Shown here piece by piece: positions 46,397 through 55,515 of a stretch of 64,000 nucleotides of DNA (positions are counted from its first letter, which is position 1; every line of letters begins with the position of its first letter). Under the pieces are notes generated by a model that was not told where the DNA came from, did no database searches, and saw nothing but the letters and a program-made list of their open reading frames with translations. The position numbers and the translations under genes were made by a program. Source of the DNA: Pseudomonadota bacterium (GTDB taxonomy: Bacteria; Myxococcota_A; Polyangia; Polyangiales; Polyangiaceae); NCBI GenBank assembly GCA_023431345.1, contig JAEYWK010000237.1, positions 1 to 64,000 on the forward strand, in the 5' to 3' direction.

Positions 46397-47845
46397 ATGG
46401 TCTCAGCGCTCGCATCGTCCGGCCGTGAGCGCATGGCGCATCCCTCGACCCATTCTCAGCAGACAGAGCGAGCTCCCGGAGACCAGGTCGCCGGTCGCTA
46501 CGTGCTGAAGCGAAAGCTCGGCGAAGGCGCGGCGGGAGTCGTCTGGGTGGCGCGCAGCACGGCGCTCGACGTCGACATCGCGCTCAAGATGTTGCGCCCG
46601 GAGCTGGCGGGCACGGGCGCGGTCGAGCGCATGGAGCGAGAGGCGCGCACGGCGGCTCAGCTCGGGCACCCAGCGCTGGTGCGCGTGCTCGACTTCGGCG
46701 TCAGCGACCTGAAGGAGCCGTTCTTGGCGCTGGAGCTGCTCGAAGGCGAGGGGCTGCAGGCTCGCCTGGCGCGTGAACAGCGTTTGCCCGCCAAAGAAGC
46801 GATCGGGCTCATGCTGCCGATCATCGACGGGCTGGGCACCGCACACAACAAGGGCATCATCCACCGCGACGTGAAGCCCGAGAACATCTTCATCGCCTCC
46901 GATCAACGCGGGCGCGTGCAACCCAAGATGCTCGACTTCGGGATCGCCAAGCTCCAAGAGAGCCAAAATACGCGGCTGACCCAAGCCGGCGCGGTCGTCG
47001 GCAGCCCCTATTACCTGTCTCCGGAGCAGGCGCGTGGCCTCGACGACCTCGATTTCAGGACGGACATTTGGTCGATCGGCGTCGTGCTGTACGAGCTCAT
47101 CACGGGCGCGCCGCCCTTCGTGGGCAACAACTACAACGCGCTGGTCGCGAGCATCCTGCGCGACGCGCCCCAACCCTTCGCCGGTCAAGGCGGAGCCGAC
47201 GCCGCGCTGTGGACCATCGTCGAGGTTTGCTTGCGCAAGAATCGCGAGCAGCGCTGGGCTTCGATGTGGGAGCTCGGCGAGGCGCTGGCGCTGTGGGCCT
47301 TCGAGCGCGGAGCGCGTACCGACGCCGCCGCCCGCTCGCTTCGTCACGGTTGGCTGAGCGGGGCCACCACCGGCGTCGAAATTCTGCTGCCGTCGGGCGC
47401 CCCCGACGTGCCCTCCTTGATGCCACGCGCGCGCAGCGGAGTCGCCCCCGCCACCGACCGTGCACCGGCGGCCATTTCGGCGCCGCCAGCGCCTGGCGAG
47501 CTGGCGGCGGCCCCGGCCAAGAAGCGTTCTGCCTGGCTCTGGGGCTTGGCGGGGACCGTGGCGCTGGCGACGGGTGCGGCCGCTTGGTGGCTGCGACCTG
47601 CTGCGTCCGCCTCCCCAGCGCCGCTGCTGGCGAGCCCGTCGGCGCAAGCCTCGCCATCGGTCAGCTCGCCATCGGTCGTCTCGCCGTCGGTCGTCTCGCC
47701 GCCGGTCGTCTCGCCGGCGCCGGTTCGGCCTTCGGAAGCGTCCGCGTACGTGGCGCCCTCGGCGCCGCCCCCGTCCGTCAAGAAGGCGCCGCCGCGGCGC
47801 AGCGTCGTAAAACGCGCGAAGCCATCGCACGAGTTCGGCTTCTAG
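46397..47845 (+). CDS. Ser/Thr protein kinase with C-terminal membrane helix and repeat linker
   Basis: 482 residues; an ATG at 46433 is an equally good start. Kinase motifs: GEGAAGVVW (42-50), Lys64 in IALK, HRDVKPEN (156-163), DFG (180-182), and GSPYYLSPEQ in the activation segment. The domain ends near residue 290. A Pro/Ala linker, one membrane helix (about 379-397) and a short outside segment made of PSVVS-like repeats and a basic tail follow. No sensor domain is visible. It is a PknB-type kinase, common in myxobacteria, of unknown target. Its stop shares CTAG with the stop of the convergent antiporter gene. Confidence 0.92.
   Translation: MVSALASSGRERMAHPSTHSQQTERAPGDQVAGRYVLKRKLGEGAAGVVWVARSTALDVDIALKMLRPELAGTGAVERMEREARTAAQLGHPALVRVLDFGVSDLKEPFLALELLEGEGLQARLAREQRLPAKEAIGLMLPIIDGLGTAHNKGIIHRDVKPENIFIASDQRGRVQPKMLDFGIAKLQESQNTRLTQAGAVVGSPYYLSPEQARGLDDLDFRTDIWSIGVVLYELITGAPPFVGNNYNALVASILRDAPQPFAGQGGADAALWTIVEVCLRKNREQRWASMWELGEALALWAFERGARTDAAARSLRHGWLSGATTGVEILLPSGAPDVPSLMPRARSGVAPATDRAPAAISAPPAPGELAAAPAKKRSAWLWGLAGTVALATGAAAWWLRPAASASPAPLLASPSAQASPSVSSPSVVSPSVVSPPVVSPAPVRPSEASAYVAPSAPPPSVKKAPPRRSVVKRAKPSHEFGF
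47651..47710 (+). repeat. 15-base tandem repeat (4 copies) in the kinase tail
   Basis: Four 15-base units of the form TCGCC-NTCGG-TCGTC, with one to three changes, encode the Ser/Pro/Val repeats outside the membrane helix. This is a likely length-variable linker. Confidence 0.8.
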
Positions 47846-49104
47846 ATCGAGGCCGGCCGCGCTGGGCGCTCCGCAGCGTCGGCGGCGGGCGAGTAGATGG
47901 CGCGCAAGACTGGCGTGGTCGCGAAGGTGGTCACGAGCGCCATGATCACCAGCATCGTGAACACGGTGGGGGTGATCACGCCCAAATCCATGCCCACGTT
48001 GAGCACGATCAGCTCCATCAGCCCTCGCGTATTCATCAGCACACCGATCGCGCTCGCTTCGCGGCTGCTCACGCCGGAGAGGCGCGCCGCGATCGCGCCG
48101 CCGCCAAACTTCCCGAGCGTCGCCAGGAAGATGACGCCGAGCGTGATCAGCCACTCGTCGCCGCTGCTGACGAGCCCAATCTGCGTACGCAGCCCGCTGT
48201 AGGCGAAGAACAAGGGCACGAGCAGCAAGACCGCGATCGACTCGAGCTTGTGGGTCAGCTCGCGCGCGAGCGAGCCGTCTTTCGGCATCACCACGCCGAG
48301 CAAGAACGCGCCGAACAGCGCGTGGATACCGATGACCTCGGTGATGCCCGCGCACAGCAAAACACCTACGAACACGCTCACCAGCTGCGACGAGCCGAGC
48401 CCACCTCGACGACTGAGGGAGTCGCTCCAGCGCCTCAGCATCGGCCTCACCACGAGCAACAGGAGCAGCGTAAACGCCGCCGATAGCCCGACCGTCAGCA
48501 GCGCGTCGCTGAGCGCGCCTGCGCGCGCGATCGCGACCACGAACGCGAGCAGGCACCACGCCGAGACGTCGTCGACCGCCGCGCAGGCGAGCGCGATGGC
48601 GCCCACGCGTGACTGCGTGAGCCCGCGCTCGGCGAGGATGCGCGCCAGCACCGGGAAGGCGGTGACGCTCATGGCGGTGCCGAGGAACAGCGAAAACGGC
48701 GTGAACGCGACGCCGGGGGGCGCGTGCGTGTCGTAGATCGCCCAGGCCAGGCCGAGCCCCAGCGCGAACGGCAGCACGATGCCGACGTTACTGATGAGCA
48801 GCGAGGCTCGCCTGCGACCTCGCAGCAGCGCCGGGTCGAGCTCGAGCCCTACCAAGAACATGAACAGCACCAAGCCGAGCTCGCTGAGCATCTTCAAGCC
48901 GCCCAGCGTCGGCGGGGGAAAGAGCGCGCCGTAGGCGGCGGGCCAGAGCCAGCCGAGCAGCGACGGGCCGAGCGCGATGCCGGCCAGCATCTCCGCGATC
49001 ACCAGCGGCTGCCCGAGCCACTTCATGACGACGCTCAGCAGCCGTGAAACGACCAATATGGACGCGATTTGACCGAGCAGCAGCGCGAGCGTGGTGACTT
49101 CCAC
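47842..49104 (-). CDS. Cation:proton antiporter (CPA2 / Na+/H+ exchanger family)
   Basis: 420 residues with about 12 hydrophobic helices. Characteristic segments are MLAGIALGPSLLGWLWP near helix 2, MFLVGLELDP, TAFPVLARILAERG, ALACAAVDDVSAW (the ion-binding Asp pair of CPA2 carriers) and LGVVMP. There is no TrkA-N nucleotide-binding domain at the C-terminus, so it is the short form rather than full KefB/KefC. It exchanges Na+ or K+ for H+ across the inner membrane for pH or salt balance. It is convergent with the kinase; the two stop codons overlap within the palindrome CTAG (47842-47845). A link to neighbouring genes is not evident. Confidence 0.93.
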   Translation of the reverse strand: MEVTTLALLLGQIASILVVSRLLSVVMKWLGQPLVIAEMLAGIALGPSLLGWLWPAAYGALFPPPTLGGLKMLSELGLVLFMFLVGLELDPALLRGRRRASLLISNVGIVLPFALGLGLAWAIYDTHAPPGVAFTPFSLFLGTAMSVTAFPVLARILAERGLTQSRVGAIALACAAVDDVSAWCLLAFVVAIARAGALSDALLTVGLSAAFTLLLLLVVRPMLRRWSDSLSRRGGLGSSQLVSVFVGVLLCAGITEVIGIHALFGAFLLGVVMPKDGSLARELTHKLESIAVLLLVPLFFAYSGLRTQIGLVSSGDEWLITLGVIFLATLGKFGGGAIAARLSGVSSREASAIGVLMNTRGLMELIVLNVGMDLGVITPTVFTMLVIMALVTTFATTPVLRAIYSPAADAAERPARPASI

Positions 49105-49121
49105 GGCCGCTCATGGCTCGG

Positions 49122-51266
49122 CTAAGGCTCGCGCGCAAGCCGGCGCAGCGCGCGCCGCGCGCCCTCGCCCGTTACGCCCGCGTCGTACACGCAGGCGTCG
49201 AGGCGCCGCATCAGCCAGGGCAGCGGATCGCGGTCGGCGGGGTCGCCCGGCAGCTCACCGAGGTACTGCTCGGTTGGGGGATGCGCGCTCGCGGCGACGC
49301 TCGTCTGGAGCGAGAGTCGAGCGTCGATCGCCGCGCGCGCGCCGTCGAGCTCAGCGCGCACCGCGCCCGGCGAAAGGCCCGCTCTTCGGCGTTGCAGCAA
49401 CGAGCGCAGCGACGACAGGTGCGCCATCAAGCGCTGGGCGTGATCGAGCAGGGTCATGAGCTCACTCACGGGCGGCCGAACGCGGCGAGGCTCGGCCGCG
49501 CTGCGCCGTAGCGCCGCCGCCACCACCTCCAGCGAGTCGTAGGCGCGTTGACGCATCAGCCGATGCTCGGCGCGCACCTCGTCGAGCTCGAGGGTGCGCC
49601 GAGCGTAGTCTCGCAGCGCGCTGAGCGCTCGCTCGACCGCCGCCGGCAGCGCGCGCCGCTCCCAGCTCGGTAGCACGTAGCTGAAGCCCCAGGCCAAGAG
49701 CGCGCCCGCCACCGTGTCGAGCAGCCGCTCGATCACGAGGGAGGTCGCCATCGGGGCTACGAAGTGAGCTTGGAGCAGGGCCATCACGGTGCCGGCGATG
49801 GCCGTCAGCAGGTAGCGCACGTTCACGAACGCGTGGGCCAGCCCGACCGCGGCGACGAACGCCAGTTGCAGCAGCGGCTCGGGCGCGATCGGCACCATCG
49901 CCATCACGAGCGCGCAGCCGATGGCGGTCCCGAGCACGCGCGCGTTGCGGCGCGACAGCGTGTCGTCGAGCGTTCCGCGCAACACCACGACGACGCTGAG
50001 CAGCATCCAATACGGCCGCGTCGCCCAGGGTAGGGCGATCGCCAGCGCGTAGGCCGTGGCCAGCGCCAGGGCGCTGCGCAGGGCGTGGCGCAGCACGGGT
50101 GAGGCGAGCGTGAGGTGGTCGCGGAGGGCGGCGAGTGGCCAGGTGTCGTCATCGACCACGAAGCGCAGCAGATCGCCTGCGCCGAGTGAGGCGCGCGGCT
50201 CTTCGCCGAGCAAGATCTGCCGCATCGCTTCGACCTCTTCGGACAAGTAGCGCAGACGCGCCGTCACGACCGGCAAGAGCCGCGCGCGCGCGCCGCCAGC
50301 CACCAGCTGCTCGGCTTCGGACAGGTCCGGGAGCGCGACGGCGGGCAGCGCCGCGAGCTCCGCCGTGCGCTGCTCGCGCTGAGCTCGCGCCAGCTGCTCG
50401 AGCCGCTCGCTCAGGCGGCGCAGCCCCACCGCCAAGCGTGCGCGGACGAAGCGCGCGGCCGGATCGCGACCGAGCAGCTCGAGATCGAGCCGTGAAGTGA
50501 GGACGAGCTCGCGCAGCTCCGCCACCCGCGCGAGCAGCGCCACCTCGACGCGCCCCGCGCCGCGCGCCGCAGCCGGGTACACGAGGTCACGCGCCACCTG
50601 CAGCGCTCGCGCGAGGCGCTGCTCTTCGCTCAGCTGAGCCAGGCGCGCCTGCGCGACGCCGCCGAGCTCGGTCGTGTCGGTGTCTTCGGTCCACTCGCTG
50701 CCGCCGGTCGTGATGACGTCGGCGCGCTTACGCAGAAGCCCCGCCGCCGCGTCGAGCGCGCTCCACACCGCGAGCGCGCGGTAGCGGGGCTCGAGCAGCT
50801 TGGCGGTGAGCGCAGCCCAGACCGCGTACAGCGCGACCCCCGCCGCGCTTGCGCCCGCGACCGCCAGCGCCGAGCCGCTGAGCGGTCGAGCCATCGAGAA
50901 GATCACCCCGAGCAGCGTGGCGAAGGCGATCGGCGCCGCCTTGGCGCCCCAGCTCATCCCCAGCAGCGCCGCGAACGCCAGCGCCGTGAGCGTGAACCCG
51001 CGCAGGTACACGTGCTCCGTCGTGAGCAGCACCAAGAAGGTGGCGAGCGAGCCGAGCAGTCCGCCCGTCAGGGTGCGGCGCAGCGTCGGCAGCGCGCGGC
51101 CCGTGAGGTGCGGCAAGCTCGCGAGCACCGCCCCCACGCTGGCGGCTTGCGCGAGGTCATGCTCGATGAGCCGCGACGTCGCGAGCTGCACGAGGCCCAC
51201 GCCGACGCTGACGGTGAGGCCGTTCACCAGGTAGGCCGGCCAGCGATGAGCCCAGCGCCCGAGCAT
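49122..51266 (-). CDS. FUSC family (aromatic acid exporter-like) membrane protein
   Basis: 714 residues from the ATG at 51266; the longer frame upstream overlaps the LysR gene and is shadow. There are two hydrophobic blocks of about six helices (about 10-160 and 395-520), separated and followed by long soluble helical regions, the duplicated layout of FUSC / ArAE proteins such as AaeB and YccS. The second block begins with the FUSC-like LRHALRSALALATAYALAIALPWATRPYWMLL region. It is 11 bases downstream of the LysR gene on the same strand, the usual arrangement of LysR-controlled aromatic acid efflux. Export of plant phenolic acids would suit a cell-wall degrader, but this is inference. Confidence 0.85.
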   Translation of the reverse strand: MLGRWAHRWPAYLVNGLTVSVGVGLVQLATSRLIEHDLAQAASVGAVLASLPHLTGRALPTLRRTLTGGLLGSLATFLVLLTTEHVYLRGFTLTALAFAALLGMSWGAKAAPIAFATLLGVIFSMARPLSGSALAVAGASAAGVALYAVWAALTAKLLEPRYRALAVWSALDAAAGLLRKRADVITTGGSEWTEDTDTTELGGVAQARLAQLSEEQRLARALQVARDLVYPAAARGAGRVEVALLARVAELRELVLTSRLDLELLGRDPAARFVRARLAVGLRRLSERLEQLARAQREQRTAELAALPAVALPDLSEAEQLVAGGARARLLPVVTARLRYLSEEVEAMRQILLGEEPRASLGAGDLLRFVVDDDTWPLAALRDHLTLASPVLRHALRSALALATAYALAIALPWATRPYWMLLSVVVVLRGTLDDTLSRRNARVLGTAIGCALVMAMVPIAPEPLLQLAFVAAVGLAHAFVNVRYLLTAIAGTVMALLQAHFVAPMATSLVIERLLDTVAGALLAWGFSYVLPSWERRALPAAVERALSALRDYARRTLELDEVRAEHRLMRQRAYDSLEVVAAALRRSAAEPRRVRPPVSELMTLLDHAQRLMAHLSSLRSLLQRRRAGLSPGAVRAELDGARAAIDARLSLQTSVAASAHPPTEQYLGELPGDPADRDPLPWLMRRLDACVYDAGVTGEGARRALRRLAREP

Positions 51267-51277
51267 CGCGGCAGACG

Positions 51278-52213
51278 CTAGCGCGGCGGAGCCTGCTTGG
51301 CGCGCGCGGCCCGGTTTCGGGACGACTGTCGCGCGCGCTTCACGCCGACCTGCCGGACGGTTTCGATGAAGCGCGCCACCGTCGGCGAGGCCTCGTCGGT
51401 CCGCCACACTAGCGAGAGCTCGGTCGTGGGCGAGCCGATGATGGGCCGGAGCACGATGTCGACCCGGCGCAGCTCGCGCACCGATTCGGGCAAAATCGAC
51501 ACACCGAAGCCGGCGCCGACCAGCGCCAGCACGTCCATCTGCGGCGCCACCTGCTCGATGTGAGGGGTGAAGCCGCAATCACGGCAGAACCCCATCACGA
51601 AATCGAAGAAGCCGGGCCCGCGGCTGCGCGGGAAGAAAACGAACGGCTCGCTCGCTACCTGGCTCAGCGCGATGCGTTCGCGCACCGCGAGTCGATGATC
51701 GAACGGCAGCGCCAGAACCAGCTTTTCGCGCCGCACGGTCTCCGACGACAGCTGCGGGTCGTGCAGCGGCGTTCGCACGAACGCCACGTCGAGATCGCCG
51801 CCCTTCAGGGCCGCGATCTGCTCGGCCGGCGCCAGCTCTTGCAGCTGAATCGTGATGTCGGGCAAACGACCTCGAAAGGCGCGCAGCAGCTGGGTCAAAC
51901 CGCTGTAGGCGAGCGACGGTGGGTAGCCGATCGAGATGCTGCCGCTGTGCCCGGCGCCGGCGCGCCGCGCCGCACGCACGCCGATCTCTACCGCCTCCAA
52001 GACCCCGCGCGCGTGCTCGAGCAGGGCGACGCCGGCCGCCGTCAGCGCGATCGGCCGGCGCGAGCGGTCGAACAGCGCGTAGCCGAGCTCACGTTCGAGA
52101 TCTTGCAGCTGCTTGCTCAGCGGAGGCTGGGCTATTCCGAGCCGCTCGGCGGCGAGCCCGAAGTGCCGCTCCTCAGCGACGGCCGTGAAATAGCGCAAAT
52201 GTCGCAGCTCCAA
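51278..52213 (-). CDS. LysR-family transcriptional regulator
   Basis: 311 residues. The N-terminal winged helix-turn-helix (residues 1-60: LRYFTAVAEERHFGLAAERL, PPLSKQLQDLERELGYALFDR) is classic LysR. The effector domain spans about 90-295, and the C-terminus is basic. The start is a TTG at 52213, supported by GGAGG at 52220-52224 with a 6-base spacer. It lies in the same direction as the FUSC gene and divergent from the RND pump operon, so it probably controls both through the dyad at 52262-52276. The effector is unknown; it is probably an aromatic or other pump substrate. Confidence 0.95.
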   Translation of the reverse strand: MELRHLRYFTAVAEERHFGLAAERLGIAQPPLSKQLQDLERELGYALFDRSRRPIALTAAGVALLEHARGVLEAVEIGVRAARRAGAGHSGSISIGYPPSLAYSGLTQLLRAFRGRLPDITIQLQELAPAEQIAALKGGDLDVAFVRTPLHDPQLSSETVRREKLVLALPFDHRLAVRERIALSQVASEPFVFFPRSRGPGFFDFVMGFCRDCGFTPHIEQVAPQMDVLALVGAGFGVSILPESVRELRRVDIVLRPIIGSPTTELSLVWRTDEASPTVARFIETVRQVGVKRARQSSRNRAARAKQAPPR

Positions 52214-52245
52214 GCTAGGCCTCCGGGGTTACGAGCACGTGGTTG

Positions 52246-52307
52246 GGACGTTCGCGCTGTTATACTCAAAAAGTATGATGATCGCTCATTTCATATATTG
52301 GACGTTC
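52246..52307. repeat. Direct repeat GGACGTTC flanking the LysR box
   Basis: GGACGTTC occurs at 52246-52253 and 52300-52307, 54 bases apart (about five helical turns), one copy on each side of the dyad. This is possibly an additional regulator site. Confidence 0.5.
52262..52276. promoter_or_regulatory. LysR-type operator (T-N11-A dyad)
   Basis: ATACT-CAAAA-AGTAT is a perfect inverted repeat in an AT-rich island and contains a T-N11-A core (52263-52275), the standard LysR box. A TATATT (52294-52299) lies where the -10 of the rightward pump promoter would be, with no good -35, so the box occupies the activator position. A TATAAC read leftward (52259-52264) could serve LysR autoregulation. Confidence 0.65.
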
Positions 52308-52353
52308 TAAACGAGCGTCTTACAAAGCCAGCCAACGTTTCCGTGGTGCTGCA

Positions 52354-55300
52354 ATGTGGTTAGTGCTGGTGGCGCTCAAGCGCCCTTACACCTTCGTGGT
52401 GATGTCGCTCCTCATCGTGATCGTGGGGGTGCTGTCCATCATCAAGATGCCGACGGACATCTTCCCGAACGTCGACATCCCCGTCATCTCCGTGGTTTGG
52501 AACTACGGCGGCCTCCCGCCCGAGGAGATGGAGCGCCGGGTCACCAACAACTTCGAACGCTTCCTCACCACCGTCGTTAACGACATCGATCACGTCGAGA
52601 GTCAGACGCTCACGGGCGTGGCCGTGATCAAGATCTTCTTTCAGCCGGAAGCGAAGATCGAGGAGGCCATCGCTCAGGTCACCGCCGTCGCGCAGGGCGC
52701 GGTCCGGCAAATGCCGCCGGGCGCCACGCCTCCGCTGATCATCCGCTACAGCGCGTCGAACGTGCCCATCGTCCAGCTGGCGCTCGGTAGCGACTCGCTG
52801 AGCGAGCAGCAGCTGTTCGACCTCGGCATCAACGTGGTGCGCGCCGACATCGTGACGGTGCCGGGAGCGCAGGTGCCCTGGCCGTACGGCGGCAAGCAGC
52901 GCCAGGTGATGATCGACATCGATCCCAAGCGCCTCTACGCCTGGGGCCTGTCACCGCGCGACGTGAACACGGCGCTCGGCTTGGGCAACGTGGTCTTGCC
53001 CTCCGGCACCGCCAAGATGGGCACGGCCGAGTACCCGGTGGTGCTCAACAGCAGCCCCGAGCTGATGGAAGAGATCGGCTCCATCCCGATCAAGACGGTT
53101 CGGGGCACGCCCATCTACATCCGTGACGTCGCGAACGTGCGCGACGGCAACTCGCCGCAGACGAGCATGGTGCACGTCGAGGGGCGGCGCTCGGTGCTGA
53201 TGAGCGTCTTGAAGCTCGGCCGCGCCAGCACGCTCGACGTCGTCGCGCGTATCCGCGAGATGCTGCCGCAGACGATGGCCAAGGTGCCGACCGAGGTGAA
53301 GGCGTCCTTGCTCTTCGATCAGTCGGTGTTCGTGCGCGCCGCCGTCGACGGCGTCGCCAAGGAAGCGGTGCTGGCGGCGTGCTTGACGGCGCTGATGATC
53401 TTCCTGTTCCTCGGCAGCTGGCGCAGCACGCTGATCGTGGTCGTGTCGATCCCGCTGTCGATCTTGGTGTCGCTCAGCTTGCTGTACGCGCTCGGGCACA
53501 CGCTGAACGTGATGACGCTGGGCGGAATGTCGCTCGCGGTCGGGATCTTGGTCGACGACGCCACGGTGGCGATCGAGAACATCCACCGCCACATGGCGCA
53601 GAAGAAGCCGTTCGTCACCGCCATCATCGACGGCGCGCAAGAGATCGCGGTGCCGGCGCTGGTGGCGACGCTGTGCATCTGCATCGTGTTCGTGCCGGTG
53701 GCGTTCATCACCGGCCCCGCGAAGTACCTGTTCGCGCCGATGGCGCTGGCGGTGGTGTTCGCGATGTTCACGAGCTACGTGCTGTCGCGCACGCTGGTGC
53801 CGACGCTCGTGAAGTACCTGCTCGTGAAGGAGGCGGCGGCTCATCACAACTCCGGCCACGCCGTCGCTCGCAGCGGCTTCTTCGCCGCCTTCGAGCGGGG
53901 CTTCGAGCGGCTGCGCCTGTGGTACGGCGGCTACCTCGCGCTCGTCTTGCGCCACCGGCCGCTGATGGTGGGCGGCTTCGCCACGTTCGTGGTCGCCTCG
54001 CTGGCGCTGTTTCCGCTGATCGGCCGCGACTTCTTCCCCACCGTGGACGCGGGCCTGATCAAGCTGCACGTGCGCGGCGTGCCGGGCACCCGCATCGAGG
54101 AGACGGAGCGGCACTTCGCCAGCATTCAGGAGACGATCAAGAAGGTCATCCCGAAGGACCAGATCGAGACGCAGCTCGACAACATCGGCGTGCCCTACAG
54201 CGGCATCAACCTCTCGCTCAGCGAGGGGGCGCTGATCTCGTCCGCCGACGGTCAGATCATGATCTCGCTGAAAGACGGCCACGCGCCCACCGCCGACTAC
54301 GTGCGCGAGCTGCGGCGCGTGCTGAACCGCGAGTACCCGGAGAGCACGTTCTTCTTCTTGCCGCCGGACATCTCGACGCAGGTGCTGAACTTCGGTTTGC
54401 CCGCGCCCATCGACGTACAGATCGTGAGCGCGCCGGGTAGAGAGCGAGAGGCGTACGGGCTCGCCCTGCAGCTGCGCGACAAAGTCGCTGCCATCCCGGG
54501 CACCGCCGACGTGCGGCTGGCGCAAGTGACGCGCGTGCCGGGGCTGAAGGTCGACGTCGACCGCACCATGGCCAGCCAGTTCGGGCTGACCGAGCGCGAC
54601 GTGGCCAGTGACCTGCTCGTGTCGCTGTCGTCGAGCGGGCAGGTCGCGCCCAGCTTCTGGGTCGACCCGAAGCGCGGCGTGCAATACCTGGTCGCGGTGC
54701 AGACGCCGCAGTACGGCATCGACTCGCTCGACGCCCTGAAGCAGACGCCGATCGCGACGCCGGGGGCGGCGCCGCAGTTCTTGTCGAACTTGGCGCAAGT
54801 CAGCCGCACCGCCAACGCCGCCAACATCACCCGCTACAACCTCGCTCGCACCTACGACGTGCACGCCAACGTCGACGGCACCGACCTTGCGTCGGTGGCC
54901 AAGGCGCTGTCGAAGTTGGTCGAGGAGACGAAGCCGACGCTGCCGCGCGGCGTGGGCTTGAGCGTCAAGGGTCAGGTCGAGAGCATGGAGAGCTCGTTCA
55001 CGGCGCTGGGCTACGGCCTGTTGTTCGCGGTGCTGCTGGTCTACTTGCTGATCGTCGTGAATTTCCAGTCGTGGCTGGATCCGTTCATCATCTTGATGGC
55101 GCTGCCGGGCGCGCTCGCGGGTATCGCGTGGATGCTGTTCGTCACGCACACCACGTTCAGCGTGCCCGCGCAGATGGGCACCATCATGTGCGTGGGCGTG
55201 GCGACCGCGAACAGCATCTTGGTCGTCAGCTTCGCCAACGATCAACGCAAGTATGGCCTCGACGCGACCCAGGCCGCGCTCGCGGCGGGCATGACGCGCC

Positions 55301-55515
55301 TGCGCCCGGTGCTGATGACGGCGCTAGCCATGATCATCGGCATGCTGCCGATGTCGCTCGGCGTGGGCGAGGGCGGCGAGCAGAACGCGCCGCTCGGCCG
55401 GGCCGTGATCGGAGGCCTGATTTGCGCCACCCTGTCGACCCTGTTCTTCGTGCCCGTGATGTACTCGCTGCTGCGCAGGCAGCCGCCACGAGCGCCGACG
55501 TTGGAGGAAGCATGA
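52354..55515 (+). CDS. RND family efflux pump inner-membrane permease
   Basis: 1053 residues with the AcrB/MexB layout: helix 1 at about 12-30, a first porter domain, helices 2-6 near 335-480, a second large periplasmic domain, and final helices from about 885. The helix-4 proton-relay motif GMSLAVGILVDDATVAIENI is present. It opens with the family-typical TDIFPNVDIPVISVVWNYGG. It exports lipophilic drugs or metabolites using the proton gradient, working with the adaptor encoded by the next gene (ATGA overlap). No outer-membrane TolC-type gene is present, so it must recruit one from elsewhere. It is divergent from LysR. The N-terminal part resembles hydrophobe/amphiphile exporters more than metal exporters. 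Confidence 0.96.
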   Translation: MWLVLVALKRPYTFVVMSLLIVIVGVLSIIKMPTDIFPNVDIPVISVVWNYGGLPPEEMERRVTNNFERFLTTVVNDIDHVESQTLTGVAVIKIFFQPEAKIEEAIAQVTAVAQGAVRQMPPGATPPLIIRYSASNVPIVQLALGSDSLSEQQLFDLGINVVRADIVTVPGAQVPWPYGGKQRQVMIDIDPKRLYAWGLSPRDVNTALGLGNVVLPSGTAKMGTAEYPVVLNSSPELMEEIGSIPIKTVRGTPIYIRDVANVRDGNSPQTSMVHVEGRRSVLMSVLKLGRASTLDVVARIREMLPQTMAKVPTEVKASLLFDQSVFVRAAVDGVAKEAVLAACLTALMIFLFLGSWRSTLIVVVSIPLSILVSLSLLYALGHTLNVMTLGGMSLAVGILVDDATVAIENIHRHMAQKKPFVTAIIDGAQEIAVPALVATLCICIVFVPVAFITGPAKYLFAPMALAVVFAMFTSYVLSRTLVPTLVKYLLVKEAAAHHNSGHAVARSGFFAAFERGFERLRLWYGGYLALVLRHRPLMVGGFATFVVASLALFPLIGRDFFPTVDAGLIKLHVRGVPGTRIEETERHFASIQETIKKVIPKDQIETQLDNIGVPYSGINLSLSEGALISSADGQIMISLKDGHAPTADYVRELRRVLNREYPESTFFFLPPDISTQVLNFGLPAPIDVQIVSAPGREREAYGLALQLRDKVAAIPGTADVRLAQVTRVPGLKVDVDRTMASQFGLTERDVASDLLVSLSSSGQVAPSFWVDPKRGVQYLVAVQTPQYGIDSLDALKQTPIATPGAAPQFLSNLAQVSRTANAANITRYNLARTYDVHANVDGTDLASVAKALSKLVEETKPTLPRGVGLSVKGQVESMESSFTALGYGLLFAVLLVYLLIVVNFQSWLDPFIILMALPGALAGIAWMLFVTHTTFSVPAQMGTIMCVGVATANSILVVSFANDQRKYGLDATQAALAAGMTRLRPVLMTALAMIIGMLPMSLGVGEGGEQNAPLGRAVIGGLICATLSTLFFVPVMYSLLRRQPPRAPTLEEA

